Shown: piece by piece, positions 1-7,989 of the stretch | Position numbering within the stretch: the first letter of the stretch is position 1 | Layout of the letters: each line of letters starts with the position of its first letter | From: Pseudidiomarina aestuarii | Lineage (GTDB): Bacteria; Pseudomonadota; Gammaproteobacteria; Enterobacterales; Alteromonadaceae | Assembly: GCA_003030745.1 (NCBI GenBank) | Contig: PYVG01000006.1 | Span: forward strand, 1 to 54,787 | Reading direction: 5' to 3' | Length of the DNA: 54,787 nt | Notes under the pieces: model-generated | Seen by the model: the letters and a program-made list of their open reading frames with translations, nothing else | The model's database searches: none | What the model was told of the DNA's origin: nothing | Translations under genes and position numbers: made by a program

Positions 1-31
1 CATCTAACACCTTGTGCTTGTTGGGGCCAAT
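1..31 (-). other. Inverted near-copy of an internal hsdM segment
   Basis: Read on the minus strand, these bases match the hsdM stretch at about 749-779 with a single one-base gap. The first 25 bases are identical to the reverse complement of hsdM. They encode the conserved PNKHKVLD segment of HsdM, so a second, truncated hsdM reading leftward out of the window is possible. The match stops at the TTGGGGCCAAT repeat, where hsdM itself has a similar TTGGGCGCCAAT. It could be a rearrangement, a second restriction system, or a fold-back chimera at a contig end. Confidence 0.6.
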
Positions 32-43
32 TTGGGGCCAGTA
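21..43. repeat. Left copy of the tandem TGGGGCCA repeat
   Basis: Two TGGGGCCA octamers stand in tandem (22-29 and 33-40), followed by GTA. The same arrangement with one base changed lies just upstream of the integrase gene (16067-16088). Iterated short sites like this are typical of integrase arm-binding or integrase-promoter operator sites. That role is inferred. Confidence 0.55.
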
Positions 44-117
44 AACTGTACATTACCCATCCCTATAATAATAAAACTCTGGTTCGCCTGCTTCTTTTAA
101 CATCATTGAATAAGCAG

Positions 118-147
118 ATTGACAGCCAGTTGCATTGTCAATAACCT
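118..147 (+). promoter_or_regulatory. Putative promoter overlapped by a 7-bp inverted repeat
   Basis: A perfect inverted repeat, ATTGACA at 118-124 and TGTCAAT at 136-142, is separated by 11 bases. Its left arm contains a consensus -35 hexamer TTGACA (119-124). A weak -10-like TAACCT lies 17 bases further on (142-147). A repressor binding the dyad would cover the promoter of the small gene at 196. No start site is known. Confidence 0.4.
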
Positions 148-195
148 CTCAAATTACACCGTCAACCACGTTGCTGTATGCTCTAGGAGACAATA

Positions 196-309
196 ATGCC
201 TGTTAGAAAAGCTACGCCAGAAGAAACCGCCGAACTGTTTGGAAAAGTCTTGATCGTTGTGGGGCAAAAGAAGCCAGTTCAGAGAAAAAAGAAGCCCTCT
301 GAAAAGTAA
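196..309 (+). CDS. Small basic hypothetical protein (37 aa)
   Basis: This is an ATG-initiated frame of 38 codons preceded by a good Shine-Dalgarno sequence (AGGAG, 5-6 bases upstream). The product begins MPVRKATPEETAELFGK and ends in a Lys/Arg-rich tail, so it would be small, soluble and basic. I recognise no family. It follows a promoter-like dyad (118-147) and precedes the restriction operon by 300 bases, so it could be a small regulator or simply a chance frame. The ribosome-binding site and the absence of a better competing frame are the only support. Confidence 0.4.
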   Translation: MPVRKATPEETAELFGKVLIVVGQKKPVQRKKKPSEK

Positions 310-400
310 CACTGATCATTCTAACCGCGCAGCCGCCCCGCTCGTTTTGCGCATAGATTATTTTAAATTTATCGAGGGCTGTCTCTAATTTGTGCTCATA

Positions 401-428
401 GTACCCGGGGGTAAATACCCCGGGGTAC
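401..428. promoter_or_regulatory. GC-rich 28-bp near-perfect palindrome
   Basis: Arms 401-413 and 416-428 are complementary at 12 of 13 positions and surround a two-base centre. The GC-rich arms stand out in AT-rich surroundings. The site lies between the small gene ending at 309 and hsdM at 610. It could be an operator for the restriction operon or a terminator for the small gene, though neither strand has a clear U-tract. Apart from this and the promoter-like dyad near 497, the region 310-609 holds nothing I can assign. Confidence 0.45.
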
Positions 429-494
429 GGCATAAAAATATTTCCCTGCATGATAGATATCCCCAGCGCAGATATTTTTTAACCAAATTCAGTT

Positions 495-523
495 TTGACA
501 CGATATTAGGTGTCGCGATCTAG
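495..523 (+). promoter_or_regulatory. Putative promoter of the restriction operon with overlapping dyad
   Basis: A consensus -35 TTGACA (495-500) overlaps an inverted repeat, GACAC at 497-501 and GTGTC at 510-514. The -10 element is poor: the 17-base position reads ATCTAG and a looser TCTAAT lies at 525-530. The arrangement of a dyad over TTGACA echoes the one at 118-147. Confidence 0.35.
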
Positions 524-609
524 GTCTAATCTCACAGATAATGACTTTATAATTGACCATGGCATAATCAATGTCATTAGGGAAAACAAAATATTAACAG
601 GGCTCCGAG

Positions 610-2592
610 ATGAACACCGAAAATTATTCGCAAACCGCTTCCTTTATCTGGTCGGTGGCGGACCTGCTACGCGGCCACTTCAAGCAATCTCAATATGGGC
701 GGGTGATATTGCCCTTCACCCTTTTACGGCGCCTAGAGTGCGTATTGGCGCCCAACAAGCACAAGGTGTTAGATGCTGCAAAACAACACCAAAACAAGCC
801 TGACGCTACGCGCGAGTTACTACTACTGAAAGAATCCGGCCATCAGTTTTACAATGCTTCTCCGTTATCGCTGGCAACCTTGTCAGATACTCAAACCGCG
901 GAAGATCTCATTTCGTATGTTCAGTCGTTCAGCAAATCCGCGCGTGAGATATTCGAACACTTCAATTTCGAAGAGTTTGTGCTGAAACTTGCTGAAGCGG
1001 ACCTCCTTTATCAGGTCACGCAGCAGTTTGGCTCGAAGATTGATTTATCGACTGACAAAATTTCGAACTATGGCATGGGCCTTATTTTCGAAGAGCTCAT
1101 TCGTAAATTCGCTGAAAGCTCTAATGAGACCGCCGGTGAGCACTTTACCCCGCGTGATTGCGTGCATGCCGCTACCTCGTTATTGATGACCGGTCAGGAA
1201 GAAGTGCTATCGCCCAACAGCATCATTACCATTTACGATCCAACAGCCGGCACCGGCGGCTTTCTGTCTGAATCCGAAGAGTACATTCAGTCCATCAGCG
1301 ACAAAGTCACCGTCAGGCTGTTCGGTCAGGAGCTTAATCCAGAGTCATATGCCATCTGCATGGCCGACATGATGATCAAAGGCCAGCAGGTTGAAAACAT
1401 CAAACTCGGCAACACCTTATCGAACGACCAACTGGCGCATGAAAAATTCAAATACATGCTGGCAAACCCACCGTTTGGAGTCGACTGGAAAGCCTCGCAG
1501 CGCGTTGTAAACGACGAGCACAAGGTAAAAGGCTTCGATGGTCGCTTTGGACCCGGCTTACCACGGGTATCCGACGGCTCATTGCTGTTTTTACTGCACT
1601 TAGTTAGCAAAATGCGTGATCCACGTGAAGGCGGCTCTCGTATCGGCATTGTCTTGAACGGCAGTCCATTATTTACCGGCTCTGCGGGCAGTGGCGAGTC
1701 TGAGATCCGTCGTTACCTGCTGCAAAACGATTTAGTCGAAGCTATCGTTGCCCTACCTACCGACATGTTCTTCAATACCGGTATCAGTACCTATATCTGG
1801 ATCTTGTCCAACGACAAACAGCCAGAGCGTAAAGGCAAACTGCAACTGATTGACGGCAGTGAAGCTTTCGCAAAGATGCGTAAATCGCTCGGCAGTAAAC
1901 GCAAGTACCTCACCGAAGAAAACATCAACGAACTGGTGCGTTTATACGGTGCCATGGATGAAACCAAAAACAGCAAAGTATTCCCGAATGAAGCTTTTGG
2001 TTATCGCCGCATCACTATAGAACGCCCGTTGCGGCTAAATTTCCAGGCCAGTGAAGAGCGTGTCGCCCAGTTAGATGACGAAAAAGCACTGCAAAAGCTT
2101 AAAGTCGAAGATTTTGACCAACTGAAACAGGCCATTCAGCGCATTGAAGCTGACACCCTGTTCACAAATCGTGATGACTTTACAAAAGCACTGAACGCCG
2201 AACTCAAAGCAGGTGACGTAAAACTAACCGCCGCACAACTAATAGCCGTGCTCAATGCATTAAGCGAGCGCGACAGCGACGCTGATGTCTGTACCGACAA
2301 AAAAGGTAATGTAGAAGCCGACTCCGGCTTACGCGACTACGAGAACGTGCCGCTTACAGAAGATATCTACGAATACTTTGAACGTGAAGTTAAACCACAC
2401 GTGCCTGATGCCTGGATAGACGAAAGCAAGCGAGACGAACAAGATGGCGAAGTCGGTATCGTTGGCTTTGAAATTCCGTTCAACCGACACTTTTACGTGT
2501 TCGAACCTCCTCGCCCGCTCAAGGAAATCGACGCAGACCTCAAACAATGCACGGATAAGATCAAGCAGATGATTGAGGAGTTGTCGGCGTGA
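610..2592 (+). CDS. hsdM: Type I restriction-modification system methyltransferase subunit HsdM
   Basis: N6-adenine DNA methyltransferase subunit of a type I restriction complex, 660 aa. The N-terminal HsdM helical domain (about residues 8-160, with LLRRLECVLAPNKHKVLDA) is followed by the SAM-binding motif I DPTAGTGGF (210-218) and the catalytic motif NPPF (286-289) of gamma-type N6-adenine methylases. The start is the ATG at 610, with only a weak upstream purine stretch. The 3' end overlaps the Mrr gene by four bases (GTGA), so the genes are translationally coupled. HsdM pairs with the HsdS encoded downstream to read a bipartite target, and adds HsdR for cleavage. A 31-bp stretch of this gene recurs inverted at the window's left edge. 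Confidence 0.96.
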   Translation: MNTENYSQTASFIWSVADLLRGHFKQSQYGRVILPFTLLRRLECVLAPNKHKVLDAAKQHQNKPDATRELLLLKESGHQFYNASPLSLATLSDTQTAEDLISYVQSFSKSAREIFEHFNFEEFVLKLAEADLLYQVTQQFGSKIDLSTDKISNYGMGLIFEELIRKFAESSNETAGEHFTPRDCVHAATSLLMTGQEEVLSPNSIITIYDPTAGTGGFLSESEEYIQSISDKVTVRLFGQELNPESYAICMADMMIKGQQVENIKLGNTLSNDQLAHEKFKYMLANPPFGVDWKASQRVVNDEHKVKGFDGRFGPGLPRVSDGSLLFLLHLVSKMRDPREGGSRIGIVLNGSPLFTGSAGSGESEIRRYLLQNDLVEAIVALPTDMFFNTGISTYIWILSNDKQPERKGKLQLIDGSEAFAKMRKSLGSKRKYLTEENINELVRLYGAMDETKNSKVFPNEAFGYRRITIERPLRLNFQASEERVAQLDDEKALQKLKVEDFDQLKQAIQRIEADTLFTNRDDFTKALNAELKAGDVKLTAAQLIAVLNALSERDSDADVCTDKKGNVEADSGLRDYENVPLTEDIYEYFEREVKPHVPDAWIDESKRDEQDGEVGIVGFEIPFNRHFYVFEPPRPLKEIDADLKQCTDKIKQMIEELSA

Positions 2593-3500
2593 GTATTCCA
2601 GATTACCAAAGTATTTTGCTTCCCTTACTTAAAATGGTCTCAGACGAGCAAACTCACACTTTACGTTCACTCTATGAGCGGTTAAGTGATGAGTTTGGTT
2701 TAAGTCACGAAGAGCGTTCTGAGCTGCTTCCCAGTGGTAACCAGTCAATTATTGAGAACCGCATCGGCTGGGCAAAAACCTACCTTAAAAAATCAGGTCT
2801 GCTTGAATACCCTAAACGCGGCCATGTGCAAATAACAAAGCGCGGACTCGACCTTCTACAACAAGGCTACGCTGAGCTTAAAGCACGTGACCTTCGTCAA
2901 TTTGATGAGTTTCAGGAGTTTACTAACCAAACATCTGAGTTACACGGCGAGGCAAACCCTGCCGAAGAAGTAGCATTAGAAGAAGCAACGCCCACAGAGG
3001 CTATTGAAGCAGCCTACCAGCGGTTAAGAGATGAATTAGCCTCAGAGATAATGGCCCAAATTAAAGACTCATCTCCTATCTTCTTTGAGCGTTTGGTCGT
3101 CGACTTAATGATAAAGATGGGATACGGCGGCTCACGAAAGGAAGCCGGAGAAGCGACGCGACCAAGTGCAGACGGAGGTATTGATGGAATTATTCGGGAA
3201 GATCGTCTGGGGCTAGATACCATCTATCTACAAGCAAAGCGCTGGGATAACGTTGTCGGTCGACCAGAAATCCAGAAGTTCGCCGGAGCCCTTCAGGGCG
3301 AGCGAGCTAAAAAAGGCGTATTTATAACGACATCATCGTTTAGCCGCGAAGCCAAAGAGTATGTAAATAACGTCGATAGCAAAATTGTTTTAATTGACGG
3401 TGAGCGCTTAACCGGCTTTATGATTGATTTTGGTGTGGGTGTTTCGACTCGTCAGGTGTTTGAGGTCAAGCAGCTCGATTCAGACTACTTTACTGAGTAA
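2589..3500 (+). CDS. Mrr-family restriction endonuclease inside the type I operon
   Basis: A 303-aa protein with an N-terminal Mrr-type winged-helix domain (about residues 10-95). Its C-terminal Mrr catalytic domain (about 160-290) is of the PD-(D/E)xK fold: the motif GGIDG places an acidic residue at 199 and QAK follows at 215-217. Mrr enzymes are modification-dependent (type IV) nucleases or accessory nucleases. The start is a GTG overlapping the hsdM stop. The 16-base gap to hsdS shows it is part of the operon. It could restrict foreign methylated DNA alongside the type I enzyme, or act as an auxiliary nuclease of the complex. The fold call is firm but the role here is inferred. Confidence 0.88.
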   Translation: MSIPDYQSILLPLLKMVSDEQTHTLRSLYERLSDEFGLSHEERSELLPSGNQSIIENRIGWAKTYLKKSGLLEYPKRGHVQITKRGLDLLQQGYAELKARDLRQFDEFQEFTNQTSELHGEANPAEEVALEEATPTEAIEAAYQRLRDELASEIMAQIKDSSPIFFERLVVDLMIKMGYGGSRKEAGEATRPSADGGIDGIIREDRLGLDTIYLQAKRWDNVVGRPEIQKFAGALQGERAKKGVFITTSSFSREAKEYVNNVDSKIVLIDGERLTGFMIDFGVGVSTRQVFEVKQLDSDYFTE

Positions 3501-3516
3501 TAGGAAAGGATAAGAA

Positions 3517-4821
3517 ATGGAAGACAACAAGGAGTTAGGCCATTCACCTTTTCGTGATATACCTGATGAATGGAAGTTGGTTCCCGTCAAATATATAGCT
3601 CCATTGAGGACTGAGAAGAGTCCAATTACCGGGACATCGATTTCCCTTGAGCAGATACAGAGTGGAACTGGGCGTTTACTGAACACCTCCGAAACAGTTG
3701 CTGGTGACGGAGTGTTATTTCAAAACGGAGATATTCTATTTGGTAAGTTACGGCCCTATTTAGCTAAGGTTTATAAGGCCGAAAGTGTTGGTCATGCGTT
3801 TGGCGACATAATAGTTTTTGCTCCAAGCGCTGTTGTATCCGAGTTTCTGTTCTTCGTGCTGATCAGTCACGAGTTCATAAAAGAAGTAGACCACTCAACT
3901 TACGGCACAAAAATGCCAAGAGCCAATCCCGAATTTATATGTTCGATACGAGTTCCTATTCCTTCATTAGACGAACAAAAGTCAATAAGTGCATTTTTAC
4001 ATTATGAGTTAGCAAAAATTGATGCGTTGATTAACGAGCAAAAGCGACTGATTGAGTTGCTCAAAGAAAAGCGCCAAGCGGTCATAAGCCATGGGGTTAC
4101 CAAAGGACTTAACCCCGACGCACCGATGAAAGACTCAGGTGTTGAGTGGCTTGGGGAAGTGCCTGAGCATTGGGAATTAAGAAAGGTAAAACGCCTTTTT
4201 AGACTAAAAGCCGAGCCAGCTCCTCCTGACAACGATCACGAGCTTTTGTCAGTCTATACGGATATAGGTGTAAAACCACGAAAGGAACTCGAGCAAAAAG
4301 GAAATAAAGCTTCTACGACAGACGGCTATTGGATGGTTAAAAAAGGAGATCTCATCGTAAACAAACTACTCGCATGGATGGGAGCAGTTGGTATGTCTGA
4401 CTACGATGGAGTAACAAGTCCTGCGTACGATGTACTTGAGCAAATTGAGACGCTGGAGCCCTATTTTTATCATTTATTATTCAGAAATAAACAAACTCAG
4501 AACGAGTTTAAAAGATGGTCACGCGGAATCATGGAAATGAGGTTACGTTTATACTTCGATCAGTTGGGTCAAATTTACGTTCCATTTCCTCCGTTAAAAG
4601 AACAGCGAGAAATAGTACAACGCATCCAGATGATTGAAAGCACGTATTCGGCATTAACCATCGAAGCTGAGAAGCAAGTGAAACTGCTAACTGAGCGCCA
4701 CTCAGCGCTAATCTCAGCAGCCGTTACCGGCAAAATTGATGTGAGTGACTGGCAACCGCCTGCAGGTTCCGATAAAGTGGATTCAAACGCGTCAGTGCAA
4801 ACGGAGAGGCATTATGGCTGA
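3517..4821 (+). CDS. hsdS: Type I restriction-modification system specificity subunit HsdS
   Basis: DNA-recognition subunit, 434 aa, with two target-recognition domains. The first runs from about residue 10 (DIPDEWKLVPVKYI). The second starts at about 210 (GEVPEHWELRKVKRL). Each ends in a conserved long helix: IPSLDEQKSISAFL then INEQKRLIELLKEKRQAV in the centre, and FPPLKEQREIVQRI near the end. The two halves set the two parts of a bipartite target. The ATG at 3517 follows AGGAAAGGA-like sequence. The 3' end overlaps hsdR by eight bases. No second hsdS or inverted half-gene is in view, so there is no sign of specificity switching within the window. Confidence 0.95.
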   Translation: MEDNKELGHSPFRDIPDEWKLVPVKYIAPLRTEKSPITGTSISLEQIQSGTGRLLNTSETVAGDGVLFQNGDILFGKLRPYLAKVYKAESVGHAFGDIIVFAPSAVVSEFLFFVLISHEFIKEVDHSTYGTKMPRANPEFICSIRVPIPSLDEQKSISAFLHYELAKIDALINEQKRLIELLKEKRQAVISHGVTKGLNPDAPMKDSGVEWLGEVPEHWELRKVKRLFRLKAEPAPPDNDHELLSVYTDIGVKPRKELEQKGNKASTTDGYWMVKKGDLIVNKLLAWMGAVGMSDYDGVTSPAYDVLEQIETLEPYFYHLLFRNKQTQNEFKRWSRGIMEMRLRLYFDQLGQIYVPFPPLKEQREIVQRIQMIESTYSALTIEAEKQVKLLTERHSALISAAVTGKIDVSDWQPPAGSDKVDSNASVQTERHYG

Positions 4822-7800
4822 CATCAAAGAGCGTCAGTTTCAGACGGACATATTGAACAGCCTGGAAAATGATGGCTGGTTAATTGGCTCAGCAGCTAAT
4901 TACGATAAAGCCAACGCGGTGTATACCGAAGACTTAATCGGCTTTGTAAAAGACGCCTACCCTGACCGTTGGGAGCGCTTTTGTAAATCTAACCCCGGTG
5001 ACCCGGAAAAGCTGTTAGTCCACACCGCCGTCAAAGGCATGACCCGCGACGGCGCACTTCATGTGTTGCGTCACGGCTTTAAAGCCATTGGCGGCACCAT
5101 CAAAGTCTGCGCCTTTCGCCCCGACCATGGCATGAACCCCGATACCGAGCGCCGCTATCAGGCCAATCGTTTGCGCGTCGTTGAGGAAGTCTCCTATTCG
5201 CCCCATGCTCGTGAAGGCGACTATAACCCACGCATTGACTTGGTGTTTTTTGTTAACGGCATTCCAACCGCGACCATGGAGCTTAAAAGCGAGTTTAAGC
5301 AAACCGTTGAACACGCCAAGCGTCAGTATAAATTCGACCGACCGGTAAATGATCCGGTCACCCGTAAACCTGAGCCGCTATTAACGTTCAAGCGCGGTGC
5401 TTTGGTACATTTTGCAGTCAGTCAGGACGAAGTGGCCATGACAACCAAGTTAGCGGGTAAGGACACCTTCTTCCTACCGTTTAACTTAGGCAAAGAAGAC
5501 GGTGGTGCTGGTAACCCGCAATCAGCATCCGAGAGCAGCTACGCCACCAGTTACCTTTGGGAGCGGTTGTTTAACAAAGACGCCTGGCTAAAAGTCATTG
5601 GTCGTTTTATGCACCTGGAAGTTGAGAATAAAGAAAACTTCGACGGGCGCACACAGAAAAAAGAAACGCTGATATTTCCCCGCTACCATCAGTGGGACGT
5701 GGTGAATCAGCTTATCAATACCACGCGCCGTGAAGGCCCCGGCGGTAAGTACCTTATTCAGCATAGTGCAGGTTCGGGTAAATCCAATTCAATTGCCTGG
5801 ACAGCTCATCAGCTATCATCGCTATACGCTGACGACGGCTCTAAGCTGTTTAACTCTATTGTGGTGGTAACCGACCGCACCGTACTCGACTCGCAGCTAC
5901 AAAACACCATTCGGCAGTTTGAACACGCCGTCGGTGTCGTGCGCGCCATTACCCGCGATGTCGGCAATAAGAGTAAGTCTGAGCAACTGGCGGAAGCGCT
6001 ACAGGAGCAGGTACGGATTATTGTTGTAACCATCCAGACCTTCCCGGCATTGTACGATGCCATTGATAAGTACCCTGCTCTGCAAGCCGGCAAGTACGCG
6101 ATCATTGCGGATGAAGCCCATTCGTCACAAACAGGTGCATCTGCCAGTAAGCTAAAAGCACTGTTAGGCTCTGACCGTCCTGAAGGCGACGATATCAGTG
6201 CCGCGGATCTATTAGATACAGCAGTGCAGGCGCGGATGCCGAACGAGCGTATTAGCTACTATGCCTTTACCGCCACACCAAAGGGCAAAACGCTGGAATT
6301 GTTCGGTCGTCCAAATGACCCGCACTCACCGATTAGCGATGACAATAAGCCTAAAGCGTTTCACGTGTATTCCATGCGTCAGGCCATTGAAGAAGGCTTT
6401 ATCCTGGACGTTTTAAGAAACTACACCACCTACGCCACGGCCTGGAAGATTGCTCACCCCGAGGGGGAAGACAAAGAAGTCGACAGTAAAAAGGCGCGCA
6501 TTAAACTGGCTAAATGGGTACGGCTGCACCCCTACAACATCAACCAGCGCGTTGAAATCATCGTCGAGCATTTTCGTGAAAACGTCCGTCACTTGCTGAA
6601 CGGCCAGGCAAAAGCCATGGTGGTCACTGCAAGCCGCCAGGAAGCGGTACGTTATCAGTTAGCGATGACCGGTTACATTGTCGAAAAAGGCTATCAGGAC
6701 GTGCATGCGTTGGTGGCTTTCTCCGGGGAGGTTCCGGCGGATGATTACATTCCGGAGAGCGTGACCGAGTACGACAAAAAATTAAACCCAGGCTTGAATG
6801 GTCGCAAGCACGATAAAGCGCTCGACTCCGACGACTTTAACGTGATGATTGTTGCCAATAAGTACCAGACCGGCTTTGACCAGCCCAAGCTGTGTGCGAT
6901 GTACGTTGATAAGAAGCTACAGGGCGTTGAGTGCGTGCAGACGCTGTCGCGTCTAAACCGGACCTTTCCGGGTAAAGACCAGACCTTCATTCTCGACTTC
7001 TTTAACAGCGAAGAGGATGTTCTGGAGTCGTTTAAGCCCTACTACACCACCGCAGAGCTTGACTCTGTTACCGACCCACACATTCTGTTCGACATAATGA
7101 GTAAGCTCGATGAAGAGCATATTTACGAATGGTCGGAAGTAGAAAAATTTGCCGAGGCGTTTTTCGACCCGAATGCACCAGCATCCAAGCTGGGCTATTA
7201 CTGTAAGCCAGCGAAAGAGCGATTCATGGCTCGTTATAAACATACTATTGAAACTTTAAAACAAGCCAAAAACATGCTGAATCAGGCAACGTTAAACGAT
7301 GATAAAATCAGCATTCATAAAGCCGATGACTCGGTAAGAGCTGCGGGAGAGATGGTCGACCAACTCGACCTGTTCAAAAAGAATTTAAACAGTTACGTGC
7401 GGATGTACGAGTTTTTATCTCAGATAACGCCATACAATGACCATGAGCTCGAGTCATTGTGCGTGTATGCTAAGCACCTGCTTCCATTATTGCGCGCAGA
7501 TCGGCTTGATGACGAAGACGATATCGACTTGTCAGGTTTAACTTTGACTCATTACCGCACAACCAAACGAGCTGAAAAGGAACTAAAACTCGGTGAAGAA
7601 GATGGTGGTTATCTACGCCCGATAAAAGGGGTTGGAACAGGCAAGCCTTATGACCCCGAGAAGAGGAAACTTCAGGAAATCATTGATGCGCTGAATGATT
7701 TATTTGGTGCCGAAGTTGGTGACGAGCACAAGCTCCGCTTCGCCGAGGGCATTGCCGGTCGTTTACGTGAAGACGACGAAGTTATGGCTCAGGTTTGTAG

Positions 7801-7972
7801 GCATTCCAAAAAAGAAGTTATGCACGGCCTGCTACCACAACGTCTTTTAGAACATGTTGTGGATTCGATGGAAGATCACGAAAAACTGTCGACGGAAGTA
7901 TTAGAGAACCCGATAACCCGGGAACAATTTAGTAAGCTAATCTTACAACTCCTTTTAGATAAGGCGAGTTAA
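4814..7972 (+). CDS. hsdR: Type I restriction endonuclease subunit HsdR
   Basis: Motor and nuclease subunit, 1052 aa from the ATG at 4814. An upstream alternative start at 4745 would add an unlikely tail inside hsdS. The N-terminal PD-(D/E)xK nuclease is seen at D142 and E156-K158 (RIDLVFFVNG then MELKSEF). A superfamily 2 translocase follows, with Walker A HSAGSGKS (317-324), DEAH-type box ADEAHSSQ, motif III AFTATPKGKT and motif VI QTLSRLNR. The C-terminal region would bind the methylase. The length is normal for the family and the gene is intact. It ends 17 bases before the GHKL ATPase gene, so the restriction operon may run on into that set. Confidence 0.96.
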   Translation: MADIKERQFQTDILNSLENDGWLIGSAANYDKANAVYTEDLIGFVKDAYPDRWERFCKSNPGDPEKLLVHTAVKGMTRDGALHVLRHGFKAIGGTIKVCAFRPDHGMNPDTERRYQANRLRVVEEVSYSPHAREGDYNPRIDLVFFVNGIPTATMELKSEFKQTVEHAKRQYKFDRPVNDPVTRKPEPLLTFKRGALVHFAVSQDEVAMTTKLAGKDTFFLPFNLGKEDGGAGNPQSASESSYATSYLWERLFNKDAWLKVIGRFMHLEVENKENFDGRTQKKETLIFPRYHQWDVVNQLINTTRREGPGGKYLIQHSAGSGKSNSIAWTAHQLSSLYADDGSKLFNSIVVVTDRTVLDSQLQNTIRQFEHAVGVVRAITRDVGNKSKSEQLAEALQEQVRIIVVTIQTFPALYDAIDKYPALQAGKYAIIADEAHSSQTGASASKLKALLGSDRPEGDDISAADLLDTAVQARMPNERISYYAFTATPKGKTLELFGRPNDPHSPISDDNKPKAFHVYSMRQAIEEGFILDVLRNYTTYATAWKIAHPEGEDKEVDSKKARIKLAKWVRLHPYNINQRVEIIVEHFRENVRHLLNGQAKAMVVTASRQEAVRYQLAMTGYIVEKGYQDVHALVAFSGEVPADDYIPESVTEYDKKLNPGLNGRKHDKALDSDDFNVMIVANKYQTGFDQPKLCAMYVDKKLQGVECVQTLSRLNRTFPGKDQTFILDFFNSEEDVLESFKPYYTTAELDSVTDPHILFDIMSKLDEEHIYEWSEVEKFAEAFFDPNAPASKLGYYCKPAKERFMARYKHTIETLKQAKNMLNQATLNDDKISIHKADDSVRAAGEMVDQLDLFKKNLNSYVRMYEFLSQITPYNDHELESLCVYAKHLLPLLRADRLDDEDDIDLSGLTLTHYRTTKRAEKELKLGEEDGGYLRPIKGVGTGKPYDPEKRKLQEIIDALNDLFGAEVGDEHKLRFAEGIAGRLREDDEVMAQVCRHSKKEVMHGLLPQRLLEHVVDSMEDHEKLSTEVLENPITREQFSKLILQLLLDKAS

Positions 7973-7989
7973 GATTCAAAGAGCAGACG

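Noticed and set aside
212..451. 79-aa leftward frame near the left edge
   Set aside because: It overlaps the 37-aa rightward gene, runs through the GC-rich palindrome and has no family-like features or good ribosome site.
510..803. 97-aa rightward frame ahead of and into hsdM
   Set aside because: It is out of frame with hsdM, which has clear family homology over the shared bases, so it is a shadow frame.
4745..4813. Longer hsdR start
   Set aside because: The extension lies wholly within hsdS and does not match HsdR N-termini. The ATG at 4814 gives the expected MADIKERQ start.
3517..4821. Phase-variable hsdS inversion system
   Set aside because: No second hsdS, half-hsdS or recombinase next to hsdS is visible. 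The only inverted copy in the window is a short hsdM piece.
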